Assembly: GCA_015680905.1 (NCBI GenBank)
Contig: CM027381.1
Coordinates: 91,289,501-91,353,500 of the forward strand
DNA length: 64,000 nt
Origin: Coptis chinensis
Taxonomy: Eukaryota > Streptophyta > Magnoliopsida > Ranunculales > Ranunculaceae
Direction of reading: 5' to 3'
Shown here piece by piece: positions 13,642 to 25,489 of this stretch (position 1 is the stretch's first letter; every line of letters starts with the position of its first letter). The translations under genes were made by a program, and so were the position numbers. The notes under the pieces are model-generated. The model saw nothing but the letters and a program-made list of their open reading frames with translations, ran no database searches and was not told the origin of the DNA.

Positions 13642-14149
13642 GCTCATGGAGTATGAAACCAAACACAAAATTTCACTCAAGACAGCGTTAAGAGAAATTC
13701 TAATCAAGGAAAAAATCTAGGGAGAACCAGTTTACATATCAAAGATTGAAAACAACTGATACGCTGCAGATGTCATAATAGATTTGCCGATAATGAGAGA
13801 AATCTTCAAAAATCCAAATTATCCTATAAGCCAATCATTTCCGGGGACGTATCAAACTAAGAAAGTGGACTCAGAAAATGCATTTCAGTAGGAAACGCTT
13901 ATCCGCTTCCCCTTAGAGATATACAAATTTGAGGTTTTAGACGTCAACCACAAAGAAGTCATTACTAAACGTGAAGAGCTACATGAAGCAAATACTAGAG
14001 AAAGACAACTTCATCAAGATATTGAAAACTTGAGAAAAGAAAATGCCTATTTGAAGTCAATAAATGAAGCATTGCTTATAGGAGGACCAAATTGGGATAT
14101 GGACTACCTAAGCATCCCAAATAATTCATTAGATTTGGATGAGGATTAG
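13642..14149 (+). pseudogene. dsRNA-binding-like plus coiled-coil unit, copy 1
   Basis: The frame shows LKTALREILIKEKI, then EPVYISKIEN, then ADVIIDLP, and later TYQTKKVDSENAF. The order helix, P-x-Y strand, strand, strand, and K/A-rich helix recalls the dsRBD fold. After it comes a charged coiled coil (REELHEANTRERQLHQDIEN, then LRKENAYLKSINEALL) ending at a TAG at 14,147-14,149. There are three stops within the first part, so it is broken. Copies 2 and 3 (16,323-16,795 and 29,340-29,755) have the same layout with different wording. The fold assignment is by eye and uncertain. Confidence 0.4.
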
Positions 14150-14309
14150 CGTAGTGTTTTTTAAGATGAATTCTATATTGGATGAGGATTAGCACAGTGT
14201 TAGATCCATCAAATTTATGTTTTTGTTTTTTCAATTTGAATTATCTATAGTTCATCATAACTTAATGAAATATTTATTTTAGGACATATACAGAGTCGTT
14301 CAGAATTTT

Positions 14310-14440
14310 CTTTTGATGACATTAAGAACCTGTTTTGGCTTGAATCCACCTAAGGTCATCTGAAACAAAACCTTTTGCTCCTCATGTATTAGCCTACCCC
14401 CATATGTATGACCCCCTAAGTCAGTCTTTGCAATCATAGA
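14310..14440 (-). pseudogene. MULE/FAR1-like transposase scrap
   Basis: The minus strand reads GHTYGGRLIHEEQKVLFQM then KPKQVLNVIKRKF. Plant MuDR- and FAR1-like proteins have a GHxxxGRLxxEE block followed by VKPKxIL about fifteen residues on. About forty residues are present with no flanking transposase core, so this is a small remnant. The same minus frame extends upstream into the homoserine kinase remnant. Confidence 0.45.
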
Positions 14441-14539
14441 TACATAATTGCCAGTTTTATGTATGTATTGGTAGCATGACAGTTTTACAGATAATGGAAT
14501 TAAAAATGCAAACATTATCCGCATGATAACCTGAAACCT

Positions 14540-15088
14540 TCACTTCCAATCCAACCCAGTATGAACAAGATCAGGAACAGTTAACCTCCCACCAAAAATC
14601 TCAATCACAGCTACAGCTGCAGCAGCAACACTCGAGCCCAAACCGCTCTCCAACCAAAAATCTCATTCACAGCTACAGTTGTAGCAGCAGCACTCGCCCC
14701 ACTCAACCCCAAACCACTCTCCCACCAAAAATCTCATTAACAGCTACAGCAACTCAACATGAACAAGATCAGGAACAGTTAATCTCCCACCAAAAATCTC
14801 ATTCACAGCTACAGCTGCAGCAGCATCACTCGCAGCACTCGAGCCCAAACCACTCTCCAACCAAAAATCTCATTCACAGCTACAGTTGTAGCAGCAGCAC
14901 TCGCCCCACTCGACCCCAAACCACTCTCCCACCAAAAATCTCATTAACAGCTCACGGCTGCGATAGCGCTTTCGACCCCAAACCACTCTCCCACCAAAAA
15001 TCTCATTCAACATACATTTAACGGCAAAGACTTTCGCCACACTCGAACCCAAACCACTCCCTAACGGCAACCCTTTCTCAAACGAAAG
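14540..15088 (-). pseudogene. Homoserine kinase fragment with tandemly multiplied GHMP motif
   Basis: Homoserine kinase phosphorylates homoserine on the way to threonine, in plastids. On the minus strand from about 15,085 the frame reads FEKGLPLGSGLGSSVA, the GHMP-kinase ATP-binding loop of plant homoserine kinase. At its far end (about 14,640-14,545) it reads AVIEIFGGRLTVPDLVHTG, and then, one frame over, KVSGYHADNV, which follow in the real enzyme. Between them the stretch that encodes LGSS-AAAA-VAVNEIFGGR recurs about five or six times in units near 70-110 bp (for example at 14,640, 14,735, 14,790, 14,870, 14,940 and 15,000). The normal enzyme has one copy. The frame is broken in several units and no other exon is present, so it is a pseudogene fragment. 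Confidence 0.8.
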
Positions 15089-15429
15089 CAAGCACTCTCT
15101 TCAAACACTGCTAGGTAAATTTGTAAAGGAACACACTCACTCTCTCAAGTATAGATCGAGAGTAAGACCAAATTGAAAGGAAACCTATTGTTAAGGCATA
15201 TGCATTTTGTTAAGTGGGTTTCAATGGTGACAAATACGTATCCTGCAACCACAGAAGTTTAAACTGAGGGGTTGGGGAAAGACATTGCTTGAGCTACACA
15301 GTTCAAACAATACTCAGAGGAGTCAAAACATAGGAAACGGAAACAGCTCAGTATGAGAAGAAATAGCATAGTTATATCATCAGAAAAAAAAAATAGGTAA
15401 CATTCGAAACTGACACCTCACAAACGGTT

Positions 15430-15550
15430 TCATCAGCTTTTTACCACCTCTCAGAAAAACGATGCTTACAGTTCTCATGAAGATAAGCAATTCCACGAGC
15501 TGAACAAGCAGCAACTTTAGACGTGGTTCACCATTCCATAACCGGCCTCC
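15430..15550 (-). pseudogene. Receptor-like kinase fragment
   Basis: The minus strand reads TRLKVAACSARGIAYLHENC, the end of subdomain V and start of VIa in plant receptor-like kinases (usual form RLKIAxGAARGLAYLHExC). It is preceded one frame over by GEAGYGMVN, similar to the glycine-rich loop. The HRDVK catalytic loop that should follow is absent. It is about 40 codons long and is probably another transposed scrap. Confidence 0.6.
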
Positions 15551-16071
15551 CCTAGCCTGAAAAATGTGAATGACAAAATTAACAGAAAAGCTAAAGATAA
15601 AATTATTCATAACACATCCACATAATCAGATACATATCTTAACAAGAAGATTGGAGAAATTTAGTTGAAAGGAAGTTGTGTGGGAAAAAGAGATAGCAAT
15701 TCAAATTTGAATTGAATTTTAGATTCAATACCCGCAATTTGTTCGGCCCAGGCCCAACAGTAATAGTATATATACTTATGGGTTTCTAAACCCAATAGCT
15801 TCTACCTAATTAAAAAATTATATATATCTAATTTAAAATAAGGTGATTTAGCTTTAGGTCGTCCCAATAATATGGGTATTTGCATTGGACCCAAAGTTTT
15901 ACGTTTCTTAGCTTTAGGTAACCCTATCGTTAGTTAACGATTCATTTACCAAGTTTGACCGTCTATTGTGGTGTGTCTGGTGTTATGCCCTTTCAAAATG
16001 CAACAATTACCCCTCACACGTTTTGCACGTGCCCACACCATACAACTTAAAAACCAAATTTCAAAATACCC

Positions 16072-16081
16072 GACACGTGTC
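16072..16081. promoter_or_regulatory. G-box/ABRE palindrome GACACGTGTC
   Basis: A perfect 10-bp palindrome around CACGTG, the core bound by plant bZIP and bHLH factors. It is kept unchanged in the other copy (29,087-29,096) though nearby bases differ. It lies about 250 bp upstream of the small ORF in both copies. Its use as a promoter site is inference. Confidence 0.45.
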
Positions 16082-16322
16082 ATAATCCATGCTCCTAATA
16101 GAGTGGAGGCTGCAAAAAAGGAGAACCTCGATGTTCCAAAATATCAAAATTTAAGAGATATACAAAACTAAAAACCTACGAAAAGTGAACTTCCAATCAC
16201 TTAGTAAAACATAATCTATTAACCTAAAAAAAAATAATTTAACTACACATATCCAAAAACCAGGTAGTCTATTTTCTTCCTCTTCTCTATTATTTACAAT
16301 TATTTATTGACTTCATTTTATT

Positions 16323-16795
16323 ATGTATATTGCAGATAATGGCATTATGAAAAATTACATCTTAAAAAAAAAAATGCTAAAGGAAATTCTAGAAGCAGGA
16401 CTTAACATTCAACAAGATCCAGTCTACAACACAGAATTAGAAAGCGGACGATTCAAAAGCACTGTGACATTAAAAGTACCAAAAGACTTATTCTTTAACA
16501 AATTGAAGGCGTCATAGTTAAAGAAATTGATGGAAGCCCAACATATTACATTTGCAAAAGCGAGATGATTAGTGACTTTTCACGCAATACTGATTTATAA
16601 AGGATGAACGTGATATGGAAATTGAAGACTTCAATTTCAAAGAACTTATGAAGAAAAGAATAGATGTTGAAGAGAAACAGAATCAACTCGATATCCTCAA
16701 AAATATTATGCTAGATTGTTTGGTTGATGATAAACACAACAAAGATAAAATATATTATCTCGAAGAAAAAATTAAAGGAATGAAAGGCATGTAGA
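16323..16795 (+). pseudogene. dsRNA-binding-like plus coiled-coil unit, copy 2
   Basis: An open frame of 64 codons (16,323-16,517) reads MLKEILEAGLNIQQ, DPVYNTELESGRFKSTVTL, as in the first helix and strands of a dsRBD. One frame over, at about 16,518-16,560, the text continues GVIVKEIDGSPTYYICK. A second stretch at 16,613-16,794 encodes MEIEDFNFKELMKK then VEEKQNQLDILKNIML, an amphipathic coiled coil, ending with TAG. Parts are separated by frame breaks or an unrecognised intron (a GCAG acceptor precedes the first). The product is unknown; neither function nor expression can be told from here. Confidence 0.42.
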
Positions 16796-17245
16796 GTTCT
16801 ATAATAAAGAAAAGAAAACCATGAGGATTAGTACTTTAATACCAAAACTTTATTATGTCGGTCACATAGTATTTTTTTAATGGCCGAGGTTTAACGCTTT
16901 TTATTTATGAAAGTTTGTAACTATTGAGTCCGTTATTTTTAGTTTAAATTTATAATATTAGCACACTCGCTTTTCAAATTCAACTACTTCAAGTTATATT
17001 GTGTTCGATATCGAAAAAAATATAAGTCATTTGTCACCTTTGGAGTAGGTATTCATATCATAGCATTGTTTTGTTTGCTGACCTTCTAAAAGAAGTGAGT
17101 AATTGTAAATAAGTGGATGCATTGAACATTCAACAATGTAAATACTGGATAGTGTCTTCCAAATATTAATGAGATAGTGAGTTCCTCCTTCAGTATTCTA
17201 ATGCCAAATACTAGATGAACTTTTTTAAAAAAAAACACCATTGGT

Positions 17246-18290
17246 AGTGTGAAAGAATTAGGCAGTCAGCAACATTCTTAGATGTCTAGATTTTTTTAGT
17301 ATTATCGAGGCAGTTTGCAACTCCATTATATAAACTCTCCTAAATCACCACAAATTACCACAAGAGCACAATCGATTATGAAAATGGTGAGCTAGAAAGC
17401 ATTCTTATTATAATAGCTTTGACCAAAACTGAAAGATACTTAATAAACTTGGATCAGGTTTTGACACACTTAAGTTGTGACAAAAACTGCTCTGTTCTGT
17501 ACTCACTGAATTATCATCAAAATGTCTATTGCAAGCATTAGGGCTCATCTTTGCTAATAACATGTGGCAGAGACAGTTTTGCTTTAGTTCTGCATAATAA
17601 TGTGGTGAATATCTTTGATCTCCCCTTTCAACATGAACATTGGTTAAATAGCCATTCCTGCTCTTTGTACTCCCTCTACATTGCCCAAAATCCATTTCCA
17701 CAACCTTGACATTGTCTCCAATGTGTCTATCAATGTACATGCAGAAAAATCATATTGCTGATTAAAGGGTGAATAATTTGTATTTCTTTTATTTATAAGA
17801 GAGATTCTCCCATCATAATAGTGGATATGCTCTTAAGTAGTGCAAACTATTTTCAGTAGAATGCATGTGGTAATTTTATTTATATAGAAATAATTTCATA
17901 TCTGTGTTATAATTTCATATCTGAGAAACGCCAAAAATAAGTTCATATCTGTGTTATAATTACAAAGCAAATACAAGAGCTTCACCTTCGTTTCTGAAAG
18001 ACATAGTCCATATACACATCTGTATTTAATTTAAGAGATTTAGACGTGAAATCAAGTGGTATGTTGAAATAACCAACCTCAAACATGAAAAAGAAAATAA
18101 AATCCTCAAGTCTATACGTGAAAAATATAATGGGCTTAAGCCCAAGTTAAAGACACCAAACTATATTTGCGACATTAATCGAATAGTACAATTATAGATA
18201 TACATGAAGTTAGAATAATAAACAAACTAAACTTCTAATCAAATAGGTAACCCTAATCAATTTAAATCTATAAATACTGCCCAGTGAGAT
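17246..18290. other. Spacer with one unidentified minus-strand ORF
   Basis: A 110-codon minus-strand frame (17,740-17,408) begins MYIDRHIGDNVKVVEMDFG and includes GYLTNVHVERGDQRYSPHYY. The composition is protein-like, with few rare codons and balanced residues, but I do not recognise it. No splice sites or promoter decide for it. The rest is AT-rich. Confidence 0.3.
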
Positions 18291-18299
18291 AAGCTTTGA

Positions 18300-18465
18300 A
18301 GTAGTAGACTATAACTACGAAGAAATAGAAGAAATTTGGAACAAACTTGAGATTGCATAAAAGAACGACATGCTTAGAAATCAGTGCATACAAATTCAGG
18401 AAGAAGAAATTCACAGTCTGAAAAAAGATATTAATTATCTAAAGGCAATTATAAATAGGGAATGA
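18300..18465 (+). pseudogene. Coiled-coil tail scrap related to the dsRBD-like units
   Basis: The frame reads DYNYEEIEEIWNKLEIA, stop, then MLRNQCIQIQEEEIHSLKKD and INYLKAIINRE with a terminal stop. Its heptad-like pattern and last words resemble the tail near 8575-8600. No dsRBD-like part precedes it. Confidence 0.3.
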
Positions 18466-18764
18466 TAGAGTTATGATTCTCTCTATGTAATTATCTGTTC
18501 AATCTTGGAGATGAGATGATTTATCAGACATTTTTACATATATGGAATCATATTTTTAGTAATAAATGTAATCGTTTTTTTTTATCTTTGAACAGATAAA
18601 TTACTCTAATCATATATATTACAAAAATAAAATCAGAGATTACCTAATGGGTTTTATCAATGTTTGCTGCTTCCATTTTAATTTGAATAAGTGATTAAAA
18701 AAAATTCATATCTCATAGCTATGCATAGTTGCTAATATTTTTTAAAATAATTTAATATAACGAC

Positions 18765-18862
18765 AACCCTAACAGCAACCCTTTCTCAAGCAAAAGTGAT
18801 AGACCAGTTGACCGAACCCCAAGCATTCTCATAGCAGATATAGCAGCAATTCCAAAATTTGC
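18765..18862 (-). pseudogene. Second homoserine kinase fragment
   Basis: The minus strand reads GIAAISAMRMLGVRSTGLSL then EKGLLLG. This is the block just before the GHMP loop of plant homoserine kinase (usual wording AGIAAxSAMRMLGVRSVGLSLxLEKGLPLGSG). It overlaps in content with the piece at 14,540-15,088 only at EKGxxLG. The two pieces are in the order expected of one minus-strand gene, 3.7 kb apart, with the duplicated 1.55-kb segment and other material between. It is broken and not functional. Confidence 0.78.
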
Positions 18863-19220
18863 TAAAATTTGGGAAACAATAACTAAGAAAGATCAAGAAA
18901 TATACTGATCTAGCACAGAAAAGCTGCTTCGACACAAATTTTCATACATTTAATGACATCGGTAGGTTAAAAATCCACAGGAAGTTAAAAATTTAGTTTA
19001 ACCAGTGAAAACATGAAGATATCAATAGATGCCATAGGTCTATATAGTCAATCTGAGTTTTTAACCGGTCCAAAATCAGAGTTACCAACAGGAAGATACA
19101 GTTTAATTTCTATCTACGATGGAATTCCCTAAAACAACAAAACTTCAAAACAACACAACTATCCAACAGGAAGTCAAAAACACACCTTAATAAGTTTCTT
19201 AGACAAATGAGAAAAAAGAC

Positions 19221-19553
19221 TGTAGTGGCATGGTGCCGTCCCATAATATCATGGGGAAAGGGGGGCCGGACTTAACATAACACACAAAGGCGTATGACAT
19301 CGATTAGGAAGACAAAGACGTGGTGTGATGCGGAAACCCTACACGGAGGGAGGGGACATGAGATAGAGGACAGTGGAGGGTTGAGATGAGAGAGGGAGGG
19401 GATATAAAAGAGAAAAGATGGGAGAGGAAGAAGGGGAAAAAAGGGAGTGTGAAGACTGCCTAGAGGGAGAGTGTGAACAGGGTATTGAGATATCATTAGA
19501 GTTATAACATTTGTAAGAGAACAGTGTTTGGAGTTATTCATCTGAGTTGTAAC
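19221..19553 (+). repeat. Left LTR of the Tat element
   Basis: It is 333 bp, TGTAGTGGCA to GAGTTGTAACA. A TATA-type box (GATATAAAAG) is at 19,401-19,410. The last roughly 200 bp agree exactly with the right LTR. Confidence 0.95.
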
Positions 19554-19588
19554 ATTTGGCGCTGTCTGTGGGGAACGACAAGGTAGAA

Positions 19589-20958
19589 ATGGCACCAAAG
19601 AAGGCGGCGGGTAGGCCTCGAAAGACGAGTGTCCCGGAACAAATGCCGGAAGCGGCGGTGGAAGAAGGAGAGGGACGAGAGGAGGGAAGAGCAGAGGAGG
19701 AGGCGCGGCTCATGCGAGAAGAAATTGGGAGGCTGAGGGAGGAGAATGAGGAGCTGAGAAGAGAAAAAGAGAGTGGAGGAAGAATCCGGGGACGAGACAG
19801 AAGAGGAAGCGGAGAAAGAAAAGGCAGAGGCTGAGGAGCAAGGGCCGGCCTTGGTGGACAATCCGGTGACCGGATTAACGATGGAGCAGGTCCGGCAAAT
19901 GATTAACAGCGACAGAGAGGCAAACCTTCAACAGACAAGGGCCCAAACGGGCGCGGCCAGTCAAGTGGTGGCGGGGCTGAATTGCAACCCCCTGGTGGAC
20001 GCGATATGGACTTCCGAGGTACCAAAACGTTTCAACCAGCCGAGATTCGAAAGATATGACGGCACGGGTGACCCGGCAGATCACATCCATCATTCGGAGA
20101 GCGAGATGCCTCGGCAAAGGCGAGGTATGATGGTCTGCGGTGCATGATGTTCCCGGCTAGCCTTAAGGGTGGAGCTTCCGACTGGTACTATCGGTTACCC
20201 TCAAAGAGCATAACCAATTTCCAGGAGCTGGAACAGGCGTTTGTGGACCATTTCATACATCAGAAGAGGAGAGTGGTAGATATCGCGGCCTTATTTAATG
20301 TTAGACAAAGGTCCGCGGAGTCAGTCAGAGAGTATCTGTGTCGCTTCAAGGCGGAGACCTTAAAGGTGGAAAATCTGGATGAGAGGACGGCGGTAATAGC
20401 ATTCGAAAGGGGGCTGCGACCCGGAACGGCGGTCCATCAGTCCGTGGCTAAGAACGAGATTGCGACCTTGCACGAGTTATACCCGCGGGTAGAAAAGTAC
20501 ATTAGATACGAGGATACCATGCAGAAGGAATCGAAGAGGAGTCAAGGCGATATCGCGATGGAGAAAGGGAGGGCCTTGTAAGACAAAGGGGAAAGGACCG
20601 AGACCGGGATAAGTACCGCGGACAATCATCGAGGCCGGAAAGGGGAAGGGAAGTAGCGCGAAGAGAGAGAGAGAGGAAGCCATACTACCATGAATTAGAG
20701 TCCGTCCCGCTGGTGAAACCGCTGAGTGAGATATTGCCGTTGATAAAAAATTTGCAAGGGTATGAAGGACCGCGAACCATTCCGGTGGAAATGCCTAACA
20801 AGCCATACTGCGACTATCACCAGGTGCACAATCATGAAACCAACGACTGTTATGCCTTAAAATGGTTAGTCCAGAGATTGGTGGAGAAGGGGATGCTGAG
20901 GGAATTTGTGGGGGAGCCTCCAAACGGGGGTATGAGGAGGCGGGGCGGGGAACTATAA
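19589..20958 (+). pseudogene. gag region of the Tat element
   Basis: It starts MAPKKAAGRPRK with an acidic coiled-coil stretch, then the retrotransposon gag domain (around 20,140-20,520, with GGASDWYYRLP and VREYLCRFK). A short zinc-knuckle-like pattern C-H-H-C follows near 20,800-20,870. This is the capsid/nucleocapsid part, and it is broken. Confidence 0.88.
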
Positions 20959-21074
20959 ATGTTATTTTCAGCGGGGAAGCACTGAGCCATAATGCCCACC
21001 GGGACAAGGTCAGAAGGACAGCGAGTATCCAGCAGGTCAATGAGTCACACCGAGGACAGAGATACAGAGTGGAG

Positions 21075-21435
21075 TCAATGGAAGAGACAATTACATTCTC
21101 CAAGGCAGACCTCCGAGCCGTGGATACACCGCATGAGGATGCGTTGGTCATCACCGTTGCGATGGGTAATTATGTGGTCAAAAGAGTCCTGATAGACTGC
21201 CGTAGCGCCGTGGACTTGCTGTTTAGAGGGGCTCTTGAGGAGATGGGGATCGACCCGGGGCAACTAAGACCTTCGCGGACAAGTTTGTACGGATTCAATG
21301 GAAGTGTCACCGAGCCTATGGGGGAGCTCCTGCTGCCAGTAACAACGGGACCTGTGACCGTGTTCTCAAGGTTTATGGTGGTCGATTCCAGGCTCGATAA
21401 CGCGATCACGGGAAGAGATGGATACATGAGATGAG
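21075..21435 (+). pseudogene. Aspartic protease region of the Tat element
   Basis: The text KRVLIDCRSAVDLLF lies where the retroviral-type aspartic protease active site belongs, followed by LYGFNGSVTEPMGE, typical of gypsy proteases. Fossil. Confidence 0.75.
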
Positions 21436-21621
21436 GGCGGTGCCGTCGACGTACTATCAAGTTATTCGATTCCCTACCGCAACGGGAACATATGAGGTCC
21501 GCGGCGATCAAGTGGCATCCAAAACGAATACCGAGAATCGATCAAGAGGTTGTCCCGCGGACCAGAGGATAAGCCGATGAGCTCTAGGAAGAGGTCTGCG
21601 TAGCAATTACAGTGCGGGGCC

Positions 21622-22495
21622 GTGGAAAGGGAGGAGCAAGCCGCGGTGGTCCCAAAAACTTTGGATGAGATAGAGATGGTAAACTTGGGAGAGGGAGAGG
21701 AAGAGAAGTTCACATCGATAGGGTCGAGTCTTGCAGTAGAATGGAGGGAAAAGCTGGTGCAATGTTTGGGGAGAAACAAAGACGTCTTTGCGTGGGGGAT
21801 AGAGGATATCACTGGTCTAGATCCGGAATTCGCATGTCATCGCCTGCATATGAGGGAGGACGCGAAGCCAGTGAGACAGAAGATGAGGGGTATGAGACCC
21901 AAATACGCGGAGGGAATCCGAGAAGAAGTTTCCAGATTAAAGAATGCGGGGATTATAAGGGAGGTGGAATTCACGGACTGGTTGTCCAACATAGTCGCGG
22001 TCCCGAAGAAAAATGGGAAGGTCCGGATGTGTGTTGATTTCACGGATGTAAATTTAGAGTGCCCGAAGGACAGTTATCCAATGCCGCGAGTTGACGAGTT
22101 GGTAGACAGGACGGCGGGGTTCCGCATGTTCTCGTTCATGGACGCATCGATGGGGTACAACCAGGTGGCGATGTATGGTCCGGATCAGGAGAAAACCTCC
22201 TTCGTGGTGGAAGGAGGCACATACTGCTATACAAGGATGCCATTTGGGTTGAAAAATGCAGGGGCTACATTCCAACGCCTGGGGGAGAAGATGTTCGAGG
22301 GCAAAATTCGCAAAGGCATTGAAATATACATCGATGACATGGTGGAGAAGAGCATGACGGAGCAGGAACATTTGGAGGGGTTGGAGGAGACATTCCAGGT
22401 ACTGCGAACCCACAATTTGAAGCTCAACCCCGAGAAATGTACATTTGGGGTAACCACAGGGAAATTTCTAGGGTATATTGTGACACTGTGAGGGG
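21622..22495 (+). pseudogene. Reverse transcriptase region of the Tat element
   Basis: RT blocks are seen in order: CVDFTDVNLECPKDSYPMP, the FSFMDASMGYNQV block, RMPFGLKNAGATFQ and the catalytic YIDDM box. This identifies a Ty3/gypsy RT. Fossil. Confidence 0.92.
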
Positions 22496-22826
22496 ATAGG
22501 ATAGGCAAACCCGAGCAGATTAGGTCATTGGTAGAGATGCCCCTCGCCGCAGACAACAAAAAAGGAGGTGTGCGTGGTTGGTTTGGAAGGGTCGCTGACT
22601 CTCAACAGGTTCATATCGAAGTCATCCGACAAATGCGGGCCGTTATGCTGGGCTGGCGAGGAACACCGCTGGATTTTACATGGGCGGCAGAGTGTGAAGC
22701 AGGCATTTGAGGGGGCTTAAAAGTTATTTGGGGAGATGCCCTTGTTGTCGCGACCGGAAGAGGGAGAAAAGTTGTATCTATATCCGGGGTCACGGATTAC
22801 GCGTCGGCTTCGGTCCTCGTTGAATA

Positions 22827-23615
22827 GTGGATAAAGTAGAAAGACCAGTGTACTTTCAGAGCAAGACGATGTTGGATGCGGAAACCAGATATAGTCGCGT
22901 GGAGAAGTACGCCCTCGCCTTGGTATTCTCTGCCCTGAAACTAAAGCCCTATTTTGAAGCCCACTCAGTGGTCGTGGTCACGAACTTGCCCCTTAAGCAG
23001 GCTCTGAGAGCAGAGAAATCAGGGAGAATGTTGAAATGGGCTGTGATGCTGAGTGCATATGAGATCCAATACCAGGTTCGGATAGCGAAAAAAGCTCAGG
23101 CCCTGGCTGAGTTCTTGGCGGAGTTCCCCGCAGAGGACCCTACTTGGGGAGAGGAGATGGTTTTGGAAAGTGAGGGAGAAAAAGAGCGAGATAGCTCGGA
23201 TCCATGGGACGAAGGTAACGGTTGGAGAGTTTTCTTCGAATTCGGTCCTGAGATGTGGCGGCGGAATTGGCGTAGTATTGGTCACGCCAGACAATAACAG
23301 ATTAGAGCTGACGATGAAATTAGGTTTCGCGGCATCTAATAACGAGGCAGAGTATGAGGCGGTAATTGCGGGCATGGGAATGGCAGAAGGCTTGGGGGTG
23401 AAGGAACTTACTGTGTATTCCGACTCCAATTTAGTCGTGTGCCAGGCGAATGGTGGATTCGCGGCACGATGTCCCAGGATGGCAAGATATTTGGGGGTCC
23501 TCCGGGGTCGGGCGGCGAAGTTCACAGCGATTCGGTTTGTGCATTTGAACCGGGGTGAGAACCGTCATGCTGATGCTCTGGCATATGTGGCCGCGGCCAT
23601 GCCAGGGTCCGAAGA
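22827..23615 (+). pseudogene. RNase H plus archaeal-type RNase H of the Tat element
   Basis: The normal gypsy RNase H is at about 22,830-23,110 (RPVYFQSKTMLDAETRYS, EKYALALVF). A second RNase H-like domain (about 23,240-23,600) follows, with GGGIGVVLVTPD, NNEAEYEAVIAG, VYSDSNLVV and RHADALA. The second domain is the lineage mark of Tat elements. Fossil. Confidence 0.88.
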
Positions 23616-23859
23616 AAGGTCTATAGAGGTGAAAAGACTGGACAGACCGAGCACCGAGGAATCATTGGGAATCATGAATGTTACAGAGAGCGCCGAAGGA
23701 TGGATGTTGCCTATCAAGCAGTTCTTGACAGGAGGGGAGAATATTAGTCCCCGGGAGAGACGAAGGTTGGAACAAACCGCTCGGAGATACACATTAGTGG
23801 GAGGAGAGTTATACCGGAGGAATTTCAAGGGACCGTTGTTGAAATGCTTGGGGTCGGGG

Positions 23860-24935
23860 CTGGCTCGAGAGGCGCTCAGTGAGCTACATGAAGGGGATTG
23901 TGGGAGTCACTTTCGTAGGCGTAACAACAAAGATACACGGTTGCGACGACACGGGGTTGCCGGCCTCACATGAAGAGAGACGCTGTGGAATTCTCCAAAA
24001 AATGTGAGAAGTGTCAGAGATTTTCTCAGTTAATATGGGCCCCAGCAGAGCCACTGCACAGTGTGTCGAGCCCATGGCCATTCGCGATGTGGGCCCTTGA
24101 CATAGTAGGGCCATGGCCCATGGCATGAAAAGGAGGGTTCTTATTGGTCGCGACTGACTATTTTACCAAGTGGATTGAAGCCGTACCGCTATAGCAGGTG
24201 AAAGAGGTGCAAGTGATCAAGTTCTTGTGGGAAAATATCATTTGCCGTTTTGGGTTGCCCTATTCTATCATCGCGGATAACGGAACCCAGTTCACGGGTT
24301 CAAAGGTTAGGAGTTTTCTCCAAGCGTATCACATCAAACAGGGATTCTTGGCCCCCTACAACCCCGAGGGAAACGGACAGGCGGAGTCCTCTAACAAAAC
24401 CATACTCAACAATCTCAAGAGGAAGCTGGAGGGCAAGAAGGGATCCTGGGCCGATGAACTTAGTCGGGTGCTTTGGGCCTATCGGACAACCCCACGAACA
24501 TCCACTGATGAAACCCCTTTCGCTTTGGCATATGGAGTAGAGGCCGTGATACCAACAGAGATGGTGGCGGCGACCACTAGGACCGCGGCTGTCGAGGACG
24601 GGTCAAACTGGGGCATTCTGGCTAGAGACATGAACCTAGCAGAGGAAAAGAGAGACACGCCGACGATCAAATTGGAGGAATATCACCGCCCCGCAAAGCA
24701 AAGACGACAAGAAGCTGAGAGTGAGGAGATTTAAGGTGGGAGACAAGGTGCTCCGGCGAGTGACTCCCAGCACCAAAAAAGCAAGCGAGGGGAAGTTGGG
24801 GCCGACGTGGGAGGGGCCTTACGTGGTGGTCGAGGTAGGGGGAACCGGCAGCTACAAGTTACAAACCTTGGAGGGAACAGCGTTGGATAGGCCGTGGAAT
24901 GTAAGGTTGCTGAAAATATTTCACGAGTGAATGTA
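23860..24935 (+). pseudogene. Integrase region of the Tat element
   Basis: A zinc-binding stretch (ELHEGDCGSH, then CEKCQRF) precedes the DDE core (about 24,140-24,560, with IIADNGTQFTG, APYNPEGNGQAES and RTTPRTSTDETPF). A C-terminal barrel (KVGDKVLRRV, GPYVVVEV, NVRLLKIFH) ends at 24,930. Fossil. Confidence 0.9.
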
Positions 24936-25489
24936 ATGAGAGAAACTGAAAACTGCATGAGCTATTTGTACATATATAAAACCGTAGCACTTTTGAGGTG
25001 AAGATTATTGTTTGAGTTTTCATTGCCCCTCAGAGTGAAGGGAAGTGGGGGGGATGAGCCCCCCAAGGACGAGAGGTCAAAATCTTAGAGGGGCAAAAAG
25101 GAGTTGCCCCACTAGGATGAGGTCTCCCAGGGCCGGGGTGAGAGGAGTTGCCCCGGACCCATGGGAGATAGGGGCAAACGGGAGCGAAGAGGCTTCCGCG
25201 CGCCGCGGGCAGAGAACCTGCCGGAAATAGAGAGAGTAGCGGAGTCCAGATCTAGACGAGGGGCAGGCAAATCGAACATTCCCAACCGACAGGGGGAACA
25301 CACTAATAGAGTCCATTCATTGATGGATCAAATACACGAGTAAGAGGGTTGACGGAAACAATCAGATATATAAATAAAAGGGGGCAAAACATAATATGAA
25401 CATCCCAACTGCGGGGAGTGAAAGTACAGTAAAAAGTAGCATAAAGAGTATGACAAAGGAACATCAAAAGAAGCCTAGCCAGGGCGTAA

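Larger units (their letters stand above)
15690..17245 (+). repeat. Direct duplication of about 1.55 kb, copy A
   Basis: It matches 28,720-30,320 in the same orientation, starting in GATAGCAATTCAAATTTG and ending in GCCAAATAC-AGATGA. Agreement is roughly 85-90 percent by eye with small gaps; the other copy has about 115 bp extra near 30,070-30,190. It holds a G-box palindrome and the dsRBD-like/coiled-coil unit. The Tat element lies between the two copies but does not touch either. I see no clear inverted or Helitron-type ends. Confidence 0.85.

Noticed and set aside
14540-15088. Simple minisatellite without coding history
   Set aside because: The unit and both unique flanks read as consecutive parts of homoserine kinase on the minus strand.
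17408-17740. 110-codon minus-strand gene
   Set aside because: No family match or supporting signals; kept only as an unidentified open frame in the spacer entry.
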